Assembly (NCBI GenBank): GCA_035532415.1 | Contig: DATKRB010000071.1 | Span: 42,481 to 106,480, forward strand | Direction: 5' to 3' | Origin: DATKRB01 sp035532415 | GTDB taxonomy: Bacteria > Actinomycetota > Acidimicrobiia > Acidimicrobiales > RAAP-2 | Length of the DNA stretch: 64,000 bases | Made by a program: the position numbers and the translations under genes | The notes under the pieces: generated by a model | Database searches by the model: none | Told to the model about the DNA's origin: nothing | The model's input: the letters and a program-made list of their open reading frames with translations, nothing else | Shown here: positions 14,146 to 23,750 of the stretch, one piece after another | Numbering within the stretch: position 1 is the stretch's first letter | Layout: each line of letters opens with the position of its first letter

Positions 14146-16344
14146 GTGGATTTCGCGATCTCGCTGTTAGCGTTTTCGTGTGCGACGCAGCAACGAGCGG
14201 CTTCCCCGATGGGCCCGGTGAGGCTCGCGGGCCTGGTAGGCCCCTCGCCCCCTGCCGTTCCGGCCGTCCCTACTGCTCCGGCCGTCCATGCCGCCCCGGC
14301 CGCCTCGGCGGGCTCGGAATGGCGGAGCTGGGCCGGGTCGTCGGAATGGCGGGGCTGGGCCGGGTCGGCGGCGGCGACCGGCAGCGTCACGGTGGGGGCC
14401 GTGCCCCTCGTTTCCGGGGCGTCCGGGAGTCGGATCCTGCTCAGGACCAGATCGTGGTTCGCGCTCGAATCGCCCATGGAGCTGCTGAGCCCGCTGTCGG
14501 TGCTCCGGATCCTCTTCGGGATCGGGTTGGTGTTGTGGCCGCTCCTCGGCGTCGCCTGGCGATGGGACGGGGTCGGCGGAGCGACCGTCGCCGCCGCCGG
14601 CACCGCGGCGGTCGCCGTGTGGATCGCGCTGCTGTCGGTCAGGACGGTGAGCGCGGGCTGGTGCAAGGCACTGGCCGGGATCTGGGTGGTCGATATCTCG
14701 ATGCTCGTGTGGGCGGCCCACGGGACCCGCACGGCCTTCGGGTTCGTGACGCTGTACGGGTTCATGGGGGCGTTCGTCGCCCTCTTCTTCGCCGCACGCG
14801 TGGTGATCGCGTATGTGCTGGGGACCGCGACCGGTCTGTGGCTGGCGATGTTCGGCACCCAGGGGGCGGGGGTGGCCACCGTCGTCGCCCTGCTGGGCGC
14901 GGTGTCCACCGCCATGGTGTCGGGGACCGTCTTCCTCCTGGCCAGGTCGACGCGCCGGCACCGGACGGTCGATCCCGAGACCTCGCTCGCCAACGCCTTC
15001 GGTCTGGCCTCCCGGCTGAGCGGGTGGGATGCCGACTCGCCCCTGGTGGTGGCGCTGGTCCTGGTGGAGGGGATCGACGAGGCTCGCGAGGCCCTTGGGC
15101 ACCAGGTGGGGAGCCAGCTCCTGTGCCGGGTGATCGAGAACCTGGTCCGGGTCCTTCCGGCCGGGACGGTGATCGGAAGGGGGGAGGGCGACGCGCTGGT
15201 CGTCGTTGAGGCCGAGCGGGCGAGGCGCTCCGAGGGGCCGGCGCGCCCCGACAGGCCGGCGCGCTCCAGGGAACCGGACGGCGGCCGGGGACGCGCCGGT
15301 CAGGCCGCACTCGTGTCGGCCCGGCTGCTCGGCGAGGTGGTCCGGTCCGGTCCGTACCTCGTCGAGGGGGTGGAAGTGGCGCTCCAGTCCTTCACCGGCC
15401 TCGCCGTCGGCCCCTGGGCCGGGACCGAGGTCTCCGAGCTGATCCGCCGTGCGACCCTGAGCGCCCGCCGGGCGGCGGCGACCGGTCAGCCGCAGCTCGT
15501 GTGGGACGGTGACAGCGACGCAATGACGGCCGAGGACCTCGCTCTCCTGGCCGCTCTGGGCAATGCGGCCCAGCGCGGCCAGCTCTCCCTGGTGTACCAG
15601 CCCCAGGTCGACTCCCGGTCGGGCCGGACCGTCTCGGTGGAGGCGCTGCTGCGATGGTCGAGCCCCGAGCACGGTGCGGTCCCGCCGAGCCGGTTCATCG
15701 TCCTCGCCGAGCGGACGGGTCTGATCGACCGGTTGACCGGCTGGATCCTGACGGAGGCGCTCGACGCGCAGGTCCGCTGGCTCCGGGCCGATCGCCAGGT
15801 ACCGGTGTCCGTCAACTTCTCCGCCAGAACCCTGACGCGGCCCGACCTTGCCGAATGGATCCTCGCCGAGCTCCGCCTCCGGGACCTGTCCCCGACCTGC
15901 CTGACCGTGGAGGTCACCGAGACCGCCGCCGCCGACCTCCCCCAGGCCGTGCGCCGGCTGGCACGCCTGCGGGACCAGGGGGTCCGGGTCTCGATCGACG
16001 ATTTCGGGACGGGTCACACCTCGCTCGAGGCGTTGCCGAGCCTTCCGGTCGACGAGCTGAAGATCGACCGGAGCTTCGTGCACCGCTCCGCCACCTCCCC
16101 GGCCGACGACGCGATCGTGCGGACCTTCCGCGAGCTGGCGCACCGGCTCGGTCTGGTCGCCGTGGCCGAGGGCGTCGAGGACGAGGTGACCCGGCTCAGG
16201 CTGGTCGGGTTGGGGTTCGACCTGTTGCAGGGCTACCACCTGGCCAGACCGCTGGCCGAGCCCGAGCTGCTCACGTTCGTGGGCGACGAGCCGGCACTTG
16301 CGACCGAGGTTGCCCGACGAGGGAGCCTGCGGTCGAGCGGGTGA
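14146..16344 (+). CDS. Membrane-bound EAL phosphodiesterase with degenerate GGDEF
   Basis: A c-di-GMP phosphodiesterase candidate. About six hydrophobic segments (roughly residues 115-275) anchor it. A degenerate GGDEF domain follows, with GRGEGDAL in place of the GGDEF loop and an Ala/Arg/Pro-rich insert. The EAL domain at about 465-720 keeps EALLRW, SVNFS, EVTETA, DDFGTGHTSLE, ELKIDRSFV, AEGVED and LQGYHLARP, so the metal-binding and catalytic residues look intact. The N-terminal ~110 residues are low complexity and partly encoded by imperfect DNA repeats; the true start may be the ATG at 14476 (MELLSPLSV), giving 622 residues. It probably lowers c-di-GMP. Confidence 0.8.
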   Translation: MDFAISLLAFSCATQQRAASPMGPVRLAGLVGPSPPAVPAVPTAPAVHAAPAASAGSEWRSWAGSSEWRGWAGSAAATGSVTVGAVPLVSGASGSRILLRTRSWFALESPMELLSPLSVLRILFGIGLVLWPLLGVAWRWDGVGGATVAAAGTAAVAVWIALLSVRTVSAGWCKALAGIWVVDISMLVWAAHGTRTAFGFVTLYGFMGAFVALFFAARVVIAYVLGTATGLWLAMFGTQGAGVATVVALLGAVSTAMVSGTVFLLARSTRRHRTVDPETSLANAFGLASRLSGWDADSPLVVALVLVEGIDEAREALGHQVGSQLLCRVIENLVRVLPAGTVIGRGEGDALVVVEAERARRSEGPARPDRPARSREPDGGRGRAGQAALVSARLLGEVVRSGPYLVEGVEVALQSFTGLAVGPWAGTEVSELIRRATLSARRAAATGQPQLVWDGDSDAMTAEDLALLAALGNAAQRGQLSLVYQPQVDSRSGRTVSVEALLRWSSPEHGAVPPSRFIVLAERTGLIDRLTGWILTEALDAQVRWLRADRQVPVSVNFSARTLTRPDLAEWILAELRLRDLSPTCLTVEVTETAAADLPQAVRRLARLRDQGVRVSIDDFGTGHTSLEALPSLPVDELKIDRSFVHRSATSPADDAIVRTFRELAHRLGLVAVAEGVEDEVTRLRLVGLGFDLLQGYHLARPLAEPELLTFVGDEPALATEVARRGSLRSSG

Positions 16345-16383
16345 TCCCGAGGCCGGTCGCCCCGGTGGTCCCGAGGCCGGTCG
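16345..16383. repeat. 15-bp direct repeat pair after the EAL gene
   Basis: TCCCGAGGCCGGTCG occurs at 16345-16359 and 16369-16383, in the 51-bp gap between the convergent EAL and aconitase genes. No function is evident. Confidence 0.8.
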
Positions 16384-16395
16384 AGCCGTCGGCCC

Positions 16396-19131
16396 TCAGG
16401 CGGCGAGCTGGCGCAGCACGTACTGCAGGATGCCGCCGTGGCGGTAGTACTCGGCCTCCATCGGGGTGTCGATCCGGAGCACGGCGGTGAACTCCGCCGC
16501 CGATCCGTCCTCACGGAGGGCCCGGACGCCCACCTCCCTGGGCAGCGTCCCGTCGTTCAACGGGAGCAGCCCGCTGAACGACAGGACCTCGTGCCCCGTC
16601 AGGCCGAGGGCTGCCACCGAGTCACCGGGAGCGAACTGCAACGGGAGCACGCCCATGCCGACGAGATTGGAGCGGTGGATCCTCTCGTAGCTCTCGGCGA
16701 TCACCGCACGGACGCCGAGCAGGAGGGTGCCCTTGGCCGCCCAGTCACGGCTCGATCCCGACCCGTACTCCTTGCCGGCCAGCACGACCAGCGGAACGCC
16801 CTCGGCCCGGTAGCGCTCGGCCGCGTCGTACATCGTGGTCTGCTCGCCGTCGGGGAGGTGCAGGGTCACCCCGCCCTCGGTACCCGGCACCAGCTGGTTG
16901 CGGAGCCGGACGTTGGCGAAGGTCCCCCGCACCATGACCTCGTGGTTGCCGCGCCTCGCGCCGTAGGAGTTGAACTGGTCGCGAGCGACCCCGTGCCCGG
17001 TCAGGTAGCGACCCGCCGGCGAGTCCGGGCCGATCGATCCGGCCGGGGAGATGTGGTCGGTGGTCACGCTGTCCCCGAGGACGGCGAGCACCCGGGCCCC
17101 GGAGATGTCCGCGACGGCGGGGGGATCGGGCGTCATGCCGTCGAAGAAGGTCGGTCGCAGGACATAGGTCGAGCGGTCGTCCCAGGCGAACGTCTGGCCC
17201 TCGGCCACGGGGACGGACTGCCAGAGCTCGTCCCCGTCGAAGACCGACGCGTACCGGGCGCGAAACTCCTCGGAGGTGAGGGAGGCGCGGATGGTCTCCG
17301 CCACCTCCACCTCGCTCGGCCAGAGGTCGGCGAGGGTCACCGGGAGCCCGTCGTCGCCGGTGCCGATCGGGTCGCTGGCAAGGTCGATGTCCATGGTCCC
17401 CGCCAGCGCGTAGGCCACCACCAACGGCGGTGAAGCCAGGTAGTTCATGCGGACGTCGGGGTGGATCCGACCCTCGAAGTTGCGGTTCCCCGAGAGCACC
17501 GACACGACGGCCAGCTCGCCCTCGCGCACGAGGTCCGACAGGCCGGTGAGCAGAGGGCCCGAGTTGCCGATGCAGGTGGTGCAGCCGAAGCCGACCAGGT
17601 AGAAGCCGAGCTTCTCGAGCGGCTCGACCAGGCCCGCCCGTTCGAGATAGTCCATCACCACCCTCGAGCCCGGGGCCAGTGACGTCTTCACCCAGGGCCT
17701 GGCCGCCAGCCCCCGCTCCACCGCCCGCCTGGCCAGGAGCCCCGCGGCCACCATCACCTGGGGGTTGGACGTGTTGGTGCAGCTGGTGATGGCGGCGATG
17801 ACGACGTCCCCGTCGCGCAGGCCCTCACCGGCGGGGCTGTCGGTCGGCCCGGCGGCCGTTCCGGTGCCGGTCGCGGGCGCAGCGGCCGCGCGGGGCTCGC
17901 GCCCGAGGGTCGAGCGGAACGCCCGACCGGCTCCGCGGAGCGGGACCCGGTCCTGGGGTCGGGCCGGCCCGGCGAGGCTGGGGACCACGGTCGAGAGGTC
18001 GAGCTCGACCGTCTCGGAGAACACGGGGTCGTCCCCGTCCGGCTCGTTCCACAGCCCCTGCTCCTTGGCGTAGGCTTCCACGAGCGCGAGGTGCTCCTCG
18101 TCGCGCCCGGTGAAGCGCAGGTACTCGACGGTGGCCGCGTCGATGGGGAAGATCGTGCACGTGGCGCCGTACTCGGGGGACATGTTGCCGATCGTCGCCC
18201 GGTTCTCGACCGGGACCGAGGCCACCCCGGGACCGTAGGCCTCGACGAATTTACCGACCACGCCCCGCCCGCGCAGGAGCTCGGTGATGGTGAGCACGAG
18301 GTCCGTCGCGGTCGTTCTTTCGGGCATCCGGCCGTGAAGCCGCAGTCCGACGACCGGAGGGAGCAGCATCGACAGGGGCTGGCCGAGCATGGCCGCCTCG
18401 GCCTCTATCCCCCCCACGCCCCAGCCGAGCACCCCGAGCCCGTTGACCATCGTCGTGTGGGAGTCGGTGCCCACCAGGGTGTCGCAGTAGGCCTGGCCGT
18501 TCCGGGCGGCGAAGACGACTCGCGAGAGGTGCTCGAGGTTCACCTGGTGGCAGATCCCCGTGCCCGGCGGGACGACCCGGAACCCGTCGAACGATCCCTG
18601 GGCCCATCGGAGGAGCTGGTAACGCTCCATATTGCGGTCGTACTCGATCGCCACGTTGTCGGCGAACGCGCTGGCGGCGCCCGATCGCTCCGCGATCACG
18701 GAGTGGTCGATCACCAGCTCCACCGGCACGAGCGGGTTGATGCGGGCCGGCTCGCCGCCGAGCGAGGAGAGCGCGTCACGCATCGCCGCCAGGTCGACGA
18801 CGGCAGCGACGCCCGTGAAGTCCTGCATCAGGACCCGTTCGGGGGTGAAGGCGATCTCCCGGGCGTCCCCGCCCGCGGCGCCACCGTGCCCGTCGGGATG
18901 GCGGCCCCATCCGGCCACGCCCTCCACGTCGGAGGCCGAGACCTTCAGGCCGTCCTCGTGGCGGAGGAGGTTCTCGAGCAGGACCTTCATGCTGTACGGC
19001 AGGCGCGCGACCTCGTGTCCCCGGGTCAACGCCTCGGCGTGCAGCCGGTAGATCTCGTACTTTCGGTCCCCGACGGCGAGGGTGGAGCGTGCTCCGAAGC
19101 TGTCGGGGTGCGTGGACGCATCAGATGCCAT
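16396..19131 (-). CDS. acnA: Aconitate hydratase A
   Basis: Isomerises citrate to isocitrate in the TCA cycle, using a [4Fe-4S] cluster (911 aa, full AcnA/IRP1-type length). Cluster cysteines lie in ITSCTNTSNP and GCTTCIGNSG. Substrate motifs include DSHTTMVNGLGVLGWGVGG, GSSRDWAAKGTLLLG and DRSTYV. The ATG at 19131 is preceded, 6 nt upstream, by CAGAAT, a near-consensus -10 that would make the mRNA leaderless. A Gly/Ala-rich insert lies around residues 415-450. AcnA-type enzymes can also bind mRNA when the cluster is lost; nothing here tests that. Confidence 0.96.
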   Translation of the reverse strand: MASDASTHPDSFGARSTLAVGDRKYEIYRLHAEALTRGHEVARLPYSMKVLLENLLRHEDGLKVSASDVEGVAGWGRHPDGHGGAAGGDAREIAFTPERVLMQDFTGVAAVVDLAAMRDALSSLGGEPARINPLVPVELVIDHSVIAERSGAASAFADNVAIEYDRNMERYQLLRWAQGSFDGFRVVPPGTGICHQVNLEHLSRVVFAARNGQAYCDTLVGTDSHTTMVNGLGVLGWGVGGIEAEAAMLGQPLSMLLPPVVGLRLHGRMPERTTATDLVLTITELLRGRGVVGKFVEAYGPGVASVPVENRATIGNMSPEYGATCTIFPIDAATVEYLRFTGRDEEHLALVEAYAKEQGLWNEPDGDDPVFSETVELDLSTVVPSLAGPARPQDRVPLRGAGRAFRSTLGREPRAAAAPATGTGTAAGPTDSPAGEGLRDGDVVIAAITSCTNTSNPQVMVAAGLLARRAVERGLAARPWVKTSLAPGSRVVMDYLERAGLVEPLEKLGFYLVGFGCTTCIGNSGPLLTGLSDLVREGELAVVSVLSGNRNFEGRIHPDVRMNYLASPPLVVAYALAGTMDIDLASDPIGTGDDGLPVTLADLWPSEVEVAETIRASLTSEEFRARYASVFDGDELWQSVPVAEGQTFAWDDRSTYVLRPTFFDGMTPDPPAVADISGARVLAVLGDSVTTDHISPAGSIGPDSPAGRYLTGHGVARDQFNSYGARRGNHEVMVRGTFANVRLRNQLVPGTEGGVTLHLPDGEQTTMYDAAERYRAEGVPLVVLAGKEYGSGSSRDWAAKGTLLLGVRAVIAESYERIHRSNLVGMGVLPLQFAPGDSVAALGLTGHEVLSFSGLLPLNDGTLPREVGVRALREDGSAAEFTAVLRIDTPMEAEYYRHGGILQYVLRQLAA

Positions 19132-19209
19132 GGGGCCATTCTGCCGTGCAGGGCGCCCCGGCCGCCTCACGGAGCGGCGCGGGGTCCTCCGCTGTGCCAG
19201 GCTTCATGC

Positions 19210-20652
19210 GTGGCACGCCGGTCCCGGTCGAGGCTTGTCGTCGCGGCTCTCGCCGTGCTGCTCTCGCTCTCGCTCGGCGCCGGGGCGTCGGCCGCCGGCG
19301 CGAGCCCGGGAGCGGCGATCCCCACCGGGACGTCTCCCTCGCCACCCCTGCCTGCCGGAACCGCACCGCGGGCCGTCGTCGGGCCCCACGTCTACCCGGG
19401 GGGCGGTCTCCTCTCCTTCGGACTGACCGCTCCCGCGCCGGCCATGCCGGCCAAGCTGAACTCGGTGGTGGTGTCGGCCACCTCGACGCGCAGCGGCAAC
19501 GGGATGTGGCTCGTCTCGGCCGACGGTGGGGTGTTCGGCTCGGGCGACGCTCCGTTTGAGGGGTCGCTCGGCAACCTGCGCCTGAACGGTCCGGTGGTCG
19601 CCGTCGCCGGGACCTCGGACGACAAGGGCTACTGGCTCGGGGCGATCGACGGCGGGGTCTTCGCCCTGGGCGACGCCCGGTTTTACGGGTCGATGGGCGG
19701 GGTCCCGCTCAACCAGCCGATCGTGGGGATGGCGGCCACCCCGACCGGGAACGGCTACTGGTTGGTGGCGTCGGACGGCGGGGTCTTCGCCTTCGGGGAC
19801 GCCCGGTACCTCGGGGGGCGCGGGGGGCAGCCCCTCAACTCGCCGATCGTGGGCATGGCGGCCACCCCCACGGGGAACGGCTACTGGCTGGTGGCCGGCG
19901 ACGGCGGGATCTTCGCCTACGGCGACGCCGGGTTCCTCGGGTCGATGGGCGGCGCGCCGCTCAACGCCTCCATCTCGGGTATGGCTCGCACCCCCGACGG
20001 CAACGGCTACTGGCTCGTCGGATCCGACGGCGGCGTGTTCACCTTCGGCGACGCGACGTTTCACGGCTCCCTCGGGGTGAGCCCCGCCGCCACGCCGGTG
20101 GCCGCCATCGTCCCGTCGACCGGGGGTGCCGGGTACTGGCTGCTCGACCCCGACGGGTGGAACTACAGCTTCGCCAACCCGCCGCCCGACGGGACCTTCC
20201 CGGGCTCGAGCGCCATCGTGGCGGCGGCCGAGTCCCAGCTGGCGCCCGACCCGTCCAGCGGGAACTTCTGCAACCCGTACGGGCCGTGCGAGGAGTGGTG
20301 CGCCCTCTTCGCCACCTGGGCGGTGCAGCAGGGTGGCATCCCGATCCCCTCCTACGGCTTCACCGGTGACATCTGGACCTGGGGTGCCCGGAACGGCCTC
20401 GCTCTCCCCCCGACGGCCACCCCGGTCCCGGGGGACGTGGTCCTGTACGGCACCGGCCCGTCGACGACCCTCACCTCGGTCCACGCCGGGATCGTGGCGC
20501 AGGTGTGGCCCGACGGGGCCATCGTGACCATCGAGGGCGATGCCGGGCCCGGCGCGACGGGGCGCCTGGCCGTCGTGATCAACGGACCGTTCCTCGTCTC
20601 GGGCTCGGCGCAGTACAACGGGGTCGGCGTGTACGCGTTCGTCCAGCCCTGA
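19210..20652 (+). CDS. Secreted CHAP-domain cell-wall hydrolase with propeller-like repeats
   Basis: A 480-residue exported protein. The N-terminus is a signal peptide (basic MARRSRSR, hydrophobic core to about residue 25, Ala-rich cleavage region). Five full and one partial repeats of about 42 residues follow (about 94-315), each around GYWLVASDGGVFAFGD, likely a beta-propeller or solenoid binding module. A CHAP domain ends the protein, with Cys364 in EEWCALFATWA and His425 in VHAGIVA as catalytic pair; CHAP enzymes cleave peptidoglycan peptides or amide bonds. The GTG at 19210 is chosen for the signal peptide; the open frame further upstream overlaps acnA and is noise. Confidence 0.82.
   Translation: MARRSRSRLVVAALAVLLSLSLGAGASAAGASPGAAIPTGTSPSPPLPAGTAPRAVVGPHVYPGGGLLSFGLTAPAPAMPAKLNSVVVSATSTRSGNGMWLVSADGGVFGSGDAPFEGSLGNLRLNGPVVAVAGTSDDKGYWLGAIDGGVFALGDARFYGSMGGVPLNQPIVGMAATPTGNGYWLVASDGGVFAFGDARYLGGRGGQPLNSPIVGMAATPTGNGYWLVAGDGGIFAYGDAGFLGSMGGAPLNASISGMARTPDGNGYWLVGSDGGVFTFGDATFHGSLGVSPAATPVAAIVPSTGGAGYWLLDPDGWNYSFANPPPDGTFPGSSAIVAAAESQLAPDPSSGNFCNPYGPCEEWCALFATWAVQQGGIPIPSYGFTGDIWTWGARNGLALPPTATPVPGDVVLYGTGPSTTLTSVHAGIVAQVWPDGAIVTIEGDAGPGATGRLAVVINGPFLVSGSAQYNGVGVYAFVQP
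19489..20155 (+). repeat. In-frame ~126-bp repeats of the CHAP protein
   Basis: Consecutive repeats encoding N-GYWLV-SDGGVF-FGDA-F-GSMGG-PLN-PIVGMA-TPTG. The copies at about 19740-19990 are nearly identical at DNA level, which suggests recent duplication. The last copy (GYWLLDPDGWNYSF) is truncated. Confidence 0.85.
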
Positions 20653-20693
20653 CCCCCTGACGGGTGACCCGCCCGGGGGTGCCAAGATGAGTC

Positions 20694-22418
20694 ATGCCCG
20701 ACTTCCGTTCCGTGCTGGCCGAGCGGCTGCAGGCGGGCTTCGATGCGCTGGAGCGGGGCGCGGACCCCGTGCTCCGCGAGTCCGACCGGGCCGACTTTCA
20801 GGTGAACGGCACGCTGGCACTGGCCAAGCGGCTCGGCCGGAACCCGCGGGAGGTGGCCGCCGAGATCCTGGCGACCACTGATCTGGCGGACCTCTGCGAG
20901 CGGGTGGAGATCAGCGGGCCCGGCTTCGTCAACCTCACGCTGTCCGCCTCGTTCATCGGCGCGGAGGTCGGTGAGCTCTCGTCCGACGATCGCCTGGGCG
21001 TCGCCCGGGCCGAGCATCCGGTGACCGTGGTCGTCGACTACTCCGCTCCCAACGTGGCGAAGGAGATGCACGTCGGCCACCTCCGGACGACGTTGATCGG
21101 GGACTCCCTGTGCCGGATGCTCGACCTCGTGGGCCACCGGGTCGTCCGCGAGAACCACATCGGCGACTGGGGAACCCCCTTCGGGATGTTGATCGAGCAC
21201 CTGATCGATCTCGGCGAGGAGAAGGGCGCGCACGAGCTGTCGGTCGGCGACCTCGACTCCTTCTACCTGGGGGCCCGAGCCTCGTTCGACGCGGAGGAGA
21301 GCTTCCGTGAACGGGCCCGGCGCCGGGTGGTGCTCCTGCAGTCGGGAGACACCGAGACGCTCCGGTTGTGGCGCGTGCTGGTGGGCGAGAGCGTCCGCTA
21401 TTTCGACGAGGTGTACGCGAAGCTCGGCGTGCTGCTCACCGACGGTGACATCGTGGGGGAGAGCGCGTACAACCCGATGCTCCCCGACGTCGTCGCCGAC
21501 CTCGAGTCGCTGGGGCTCCTGGTGGAGGACGGAGGTGCTCGCTGCGTCTTCCCGCCCGGGTTCACCAACCGCGACGGGGACCCGCTCCCCCTGATCGTGC
21601 AGAAGTCCGACGGCGGGTACGGGTACGCGACGACCGACCTCGCGGCGCTGCGGGACCGGGTCGACCGCCTCGGCGCGGAGCAGATCCTTTACGTCGTCGG
21701 CGCGCCGCAGTCCCAGCACCTTCAGATGTGCTTCGCCGTCGCCCGGATGGCCGGCTGGCTCCCGGGCCAGCGGGAGGCCGTGCACGTGTCCTTCGGCAGC
21801 GTGCTCGGACCCGACCGCAAGATCTTCCGTTCGCGATCGGGGTCGCGGGTGAAGCTGGTGGAATTGCTCGACGAGGGGGTCGAGCGGGCCGGGCGAGCCC
21901 TCGGGGACCGGGTGGCCGGCCTGTCCGCGGCCGAGCGCGCCGAGGTCTCACGAGCCCTCGGGATCGGTGCCGTCAAGTACGCCGACCTGTCGACGGACCG
22001 CACCCGCGACTACGTCTTCGACTGGGAGCGGATGCTCGCTTTCGAGGGGAACACCGGCCCGTACCTGCAGTACGCGCACGCCCGGGTCCGGTCCATCTTC
22101 GCGCGGGGGGGCGTCGAGCCCCCCGCGCCGGGCGTCGCTCCGACCCTGGGCCATCCCAACGAACGAGCGCTCGCGCTGGCGCTGCTCGGGTTCGACGGGG
22201 CGGTGCAGGAAGCCCTGCGGACCTACAACCCGAGCAAGCTCGCCGCCTATCTCTTCGCCCTGGCGACCTCGTTCACCACCTTTTACGAGAGCTGCCCGGT
22301 GCTGCGGGCGCCCGACGAGGAGGCGCGGCGCAGCCGGCTCCTGCTGTCGGACCTGACCGCCCGGGTGCTGGCCGCCGGATTGGGGCTGCTCGGCATGTCG
22401 GCCCCCGACCACATGTGA
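20694..22418 (+). CDS. argS: Arginyl-tRNA synthetase
   Basis: Charges tRNA-Arg (574 aa, class I synthetase). An N-terminal Add-1 domain is followed by the HIGH-type motif SAPNVAKEMHVGHLR (HVGH). The KMSKS position reads KIFRSRSGSRVKL, a degenerate form common in bacterial ArgRS. A DALR anticodon-binding domain with YLQYAHARVRSI closes the protein. It heads the conserved argS-lysA-hom-thrC block. A -10-like CAAGAT lies 5 nt before the ATG. Confidence 0.95.
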   Translation: MPDFRSVLAERLQAGFDALERGADPVLRESDRADFQVNGTLALAKRLGRNPREVAAEILATTDLADLCERVEISGPGFVNLTLSASFIGAEVGELSSDDRLGVARAEHPVTVVVDYSAPNVAKEMHVGHLRTTLIGDSLCRMLDLVGHRVVRENHIGDWGTPFGMLIEHLIDLGEEKGAHELSVGDLDSFYLGARASFDAEESFRERARRRVVLLQSGDTETLRLWRVLVGESVRYFDEVYAKLGVLLTDGDIVGESAYNPMLPDVVADLESLGLLVEDGGARCVFPPGFTNRDGDPLPLIVQKSDGGYGYATTDLAALRDRVDRLGAEQILYVVGAPQSQHLQMCFAVARMAGWLPGQREAVHVSFGSVLGPDRKIFRSRSGSRVKLVELLDEGVERAGRALGDRVAGLSAAERAEVSRALGIGAVKYADLSTDRTRDYVFDWERMLAFEGNTGPYLQYAHARVRSIFARGGVEPPAPGVAPTLGHPNERALALALLGFDGAVQEALRTYNPSKLAAYLFALATSFTTFYESCPVLRAPDEEARRSRLLLSDLTARVLAAGLGLLGMSAPDHM

Positions 22419-22600
22419 GACCCGTTCCCCCGACTGCCGAGGATGCAGCGGGGGCCGGCAGGCAGGCGGCCGGGGGCGCGACGCGAATCGGACGGCCACC
22501 TGGGGTAACCTTCGCAGAGGCGGTATCGAACAGCAGGCTTCGGTCACCTGCGCCCCGGCGCTCTTGATCGCGCCGCCAGGCGTGTGAGGAGACCCCGAAG

Positions 22601-23542
22601 TTGACCGCCACGACCCTCCAGCCGGCCCAACCCGCTGCGCCCGAACCTGCCCCGGGCCCGCGGAGCCGTCAGGCCGGAACCGGCCGGCGCCTGGTCACCC
22701 TGGCCATCGTGGCCGGCCCGGTCATCGCCCTCGGCTGCGCCGTCCCGCTCCTGTGGGGGCACGAGGTGAACCTGAGCGACCTGGTGATGGCGGCGGTGCT
22801 CTACCTGTTCACGGGGTTCGGCATCACCATCGGGTACCACCGCCTCTTCTCCCACGGCAGCTTCGTCCCCAAACGCCCGCTGAAGGTCGCCCTCGCCGTC
22901 CTCGGGTCGATGGCCGTGGAGGGCTCGGTGACCGGGTGGGTGGCGACGCACCGGCGGCACCACCGGTTCAGCGACGCCGAAGGTGATCCTCACTCGCCGT
23001 ACCGCTACGGCCCGGGCGCGCGGCCCGGCCTGCGTGGCCTGGCCTTCGCCCACGTCGGGTGGCTCTTCGGCGCCGACGACACCTCGAGCCGACGCTACGC
23101 CCCCGACCTCCACCGCGATCGCGACCTCCAGCGGGTCAGCGCCCTCTTCCCGGTCCTTGCCCTGGCCTCGCTGGCCATCCCCTTCGGGTTGGGCTACGCC
23201 CTCGCCGGCACCCTGACCGGTGCGATCACGGCGCTGGTCTGGGCCGGAGGGGTCCGCATGGCCATGCTCCACCACGTGACCTGGGGAGTGAACTCCCTAT
23301 GCCACAGCTTCGGCACCCGCTCCCACGAGACCAGGGACCGGAGCACCAACATCGCGGCCCTGTCCCTGATCTCGCTCGGCGATTCGTGGCACAACGTCCA
23401 CCACGCGCACCCGGCGTGGGCCCGCCACGGGGCCCTGCCCGGTCAGCTCGACCCCTCCGCCCTCGTGATCCGGGCCTTTGAGCGTCTGGGCTGGGCCACC
23501 AGGGTGCGCTGGCCCGCCCTGCAGGCAGCGACGGAGGCCTGA
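22601..23542 (+). CDS. Acyl-CoA/acyl-lipid delta-9-type fatty acid desaturase
   Basis: An integral-membrane di-iron desaturase (313 aa). The three histidine boxes are intact: GYHRLFSHGSF, ATHRRHHRFSD and WHNVHHAHP. Four hydrophobic stretches flank them, as in stearoyl-CoA desaturases. It introduces a double bond into saturated acyl chains, adjusting membrane fluidity. The start is a TTG at 22601 with GAGGAG 9 nt upstream, while no ATG or GTG fits. Fatty acid chain and position specificity are not visible. It is inserted between argS and lysA relative to mycobacteria. Confidence 0.9.
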   Translation: MTATTLQPAQPAAPEPAPGPRSRQAGTGRRLVTLAIVAGPVIALGCAVPLLWGHEVNLSDLVMAAVLYLFTGFGITIGYHRLFSHGSFVPKRPLKVALAVLGSMAVEGSVTGWVATHRRHHRFSDAEGDPHSPYRYGPGARPGLRGLAFAHVGWLFGADDTSSRRYAPDLHRDRDLQRVSALFPVLALASLAIPFGLGYALAGTLTGAITALVWAGGVRMAMLHHVTWGVNSLCHSFGTRSHETRDRSTNIAALSLISLGDSWHNVHHAHPAWARHGALPGQLDPSALVIRAFERLGWATRVRWPALQAATEA

Positions 23543-23589
23543 GGTCCGGGGTGCACCGGTGGCGGGACCGGCGCGGTCCCGTACTTCGG

Positions 23590-23661
23590 CGCCCCAGGCA
23601 GGACTCGAACCTGCGCACCCGGCTCCGGAGGCCGGTGCTCTATCCGCTGAGCTACTGGGGC
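23590..23661 (-). tRNA. tRNA-Arg (CCG)
   Basis: On the minus strand the acceptor stem GCCCCAG pairs with CTGGGGC. The D arm has GCTCAGCGGATAGAGC, the anticodon loop CTCCGGA gives anticodon CCG, and the T arm contains GGTTCGAGTCC. CCA is not encoded. It is 72 nt long and lies between the desaturase gene and lysA. Confidence 0.95.
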
Positions 23662-23736
23662 ACGAGCAGGCATCGATCGTAGCTGGCGCCGACCGGCTGC
23701 CCCGACGGGACGGCCGGGGCCCCACATCGCGTGCCG

Positions 23737-23742
23737 TATCCT
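23737..23742 (+). promoter_or_regulatory. Leaderless -10 (TATCCT) of lysA
   Basis: TATCCT, 8 nt before the GTG at 23751. It supports that start over the in-frame GTG at 23793. Confidence 0.5.
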
Positions 23743-23750
23743 GCACCTCC

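Noticed and set aside
18091..19209. Upstream extension of the CHAP gene frame
   Set aside because: It runs antisense through aconitase and the peptide is random; a signal peptide starts at the GTG at 19210.
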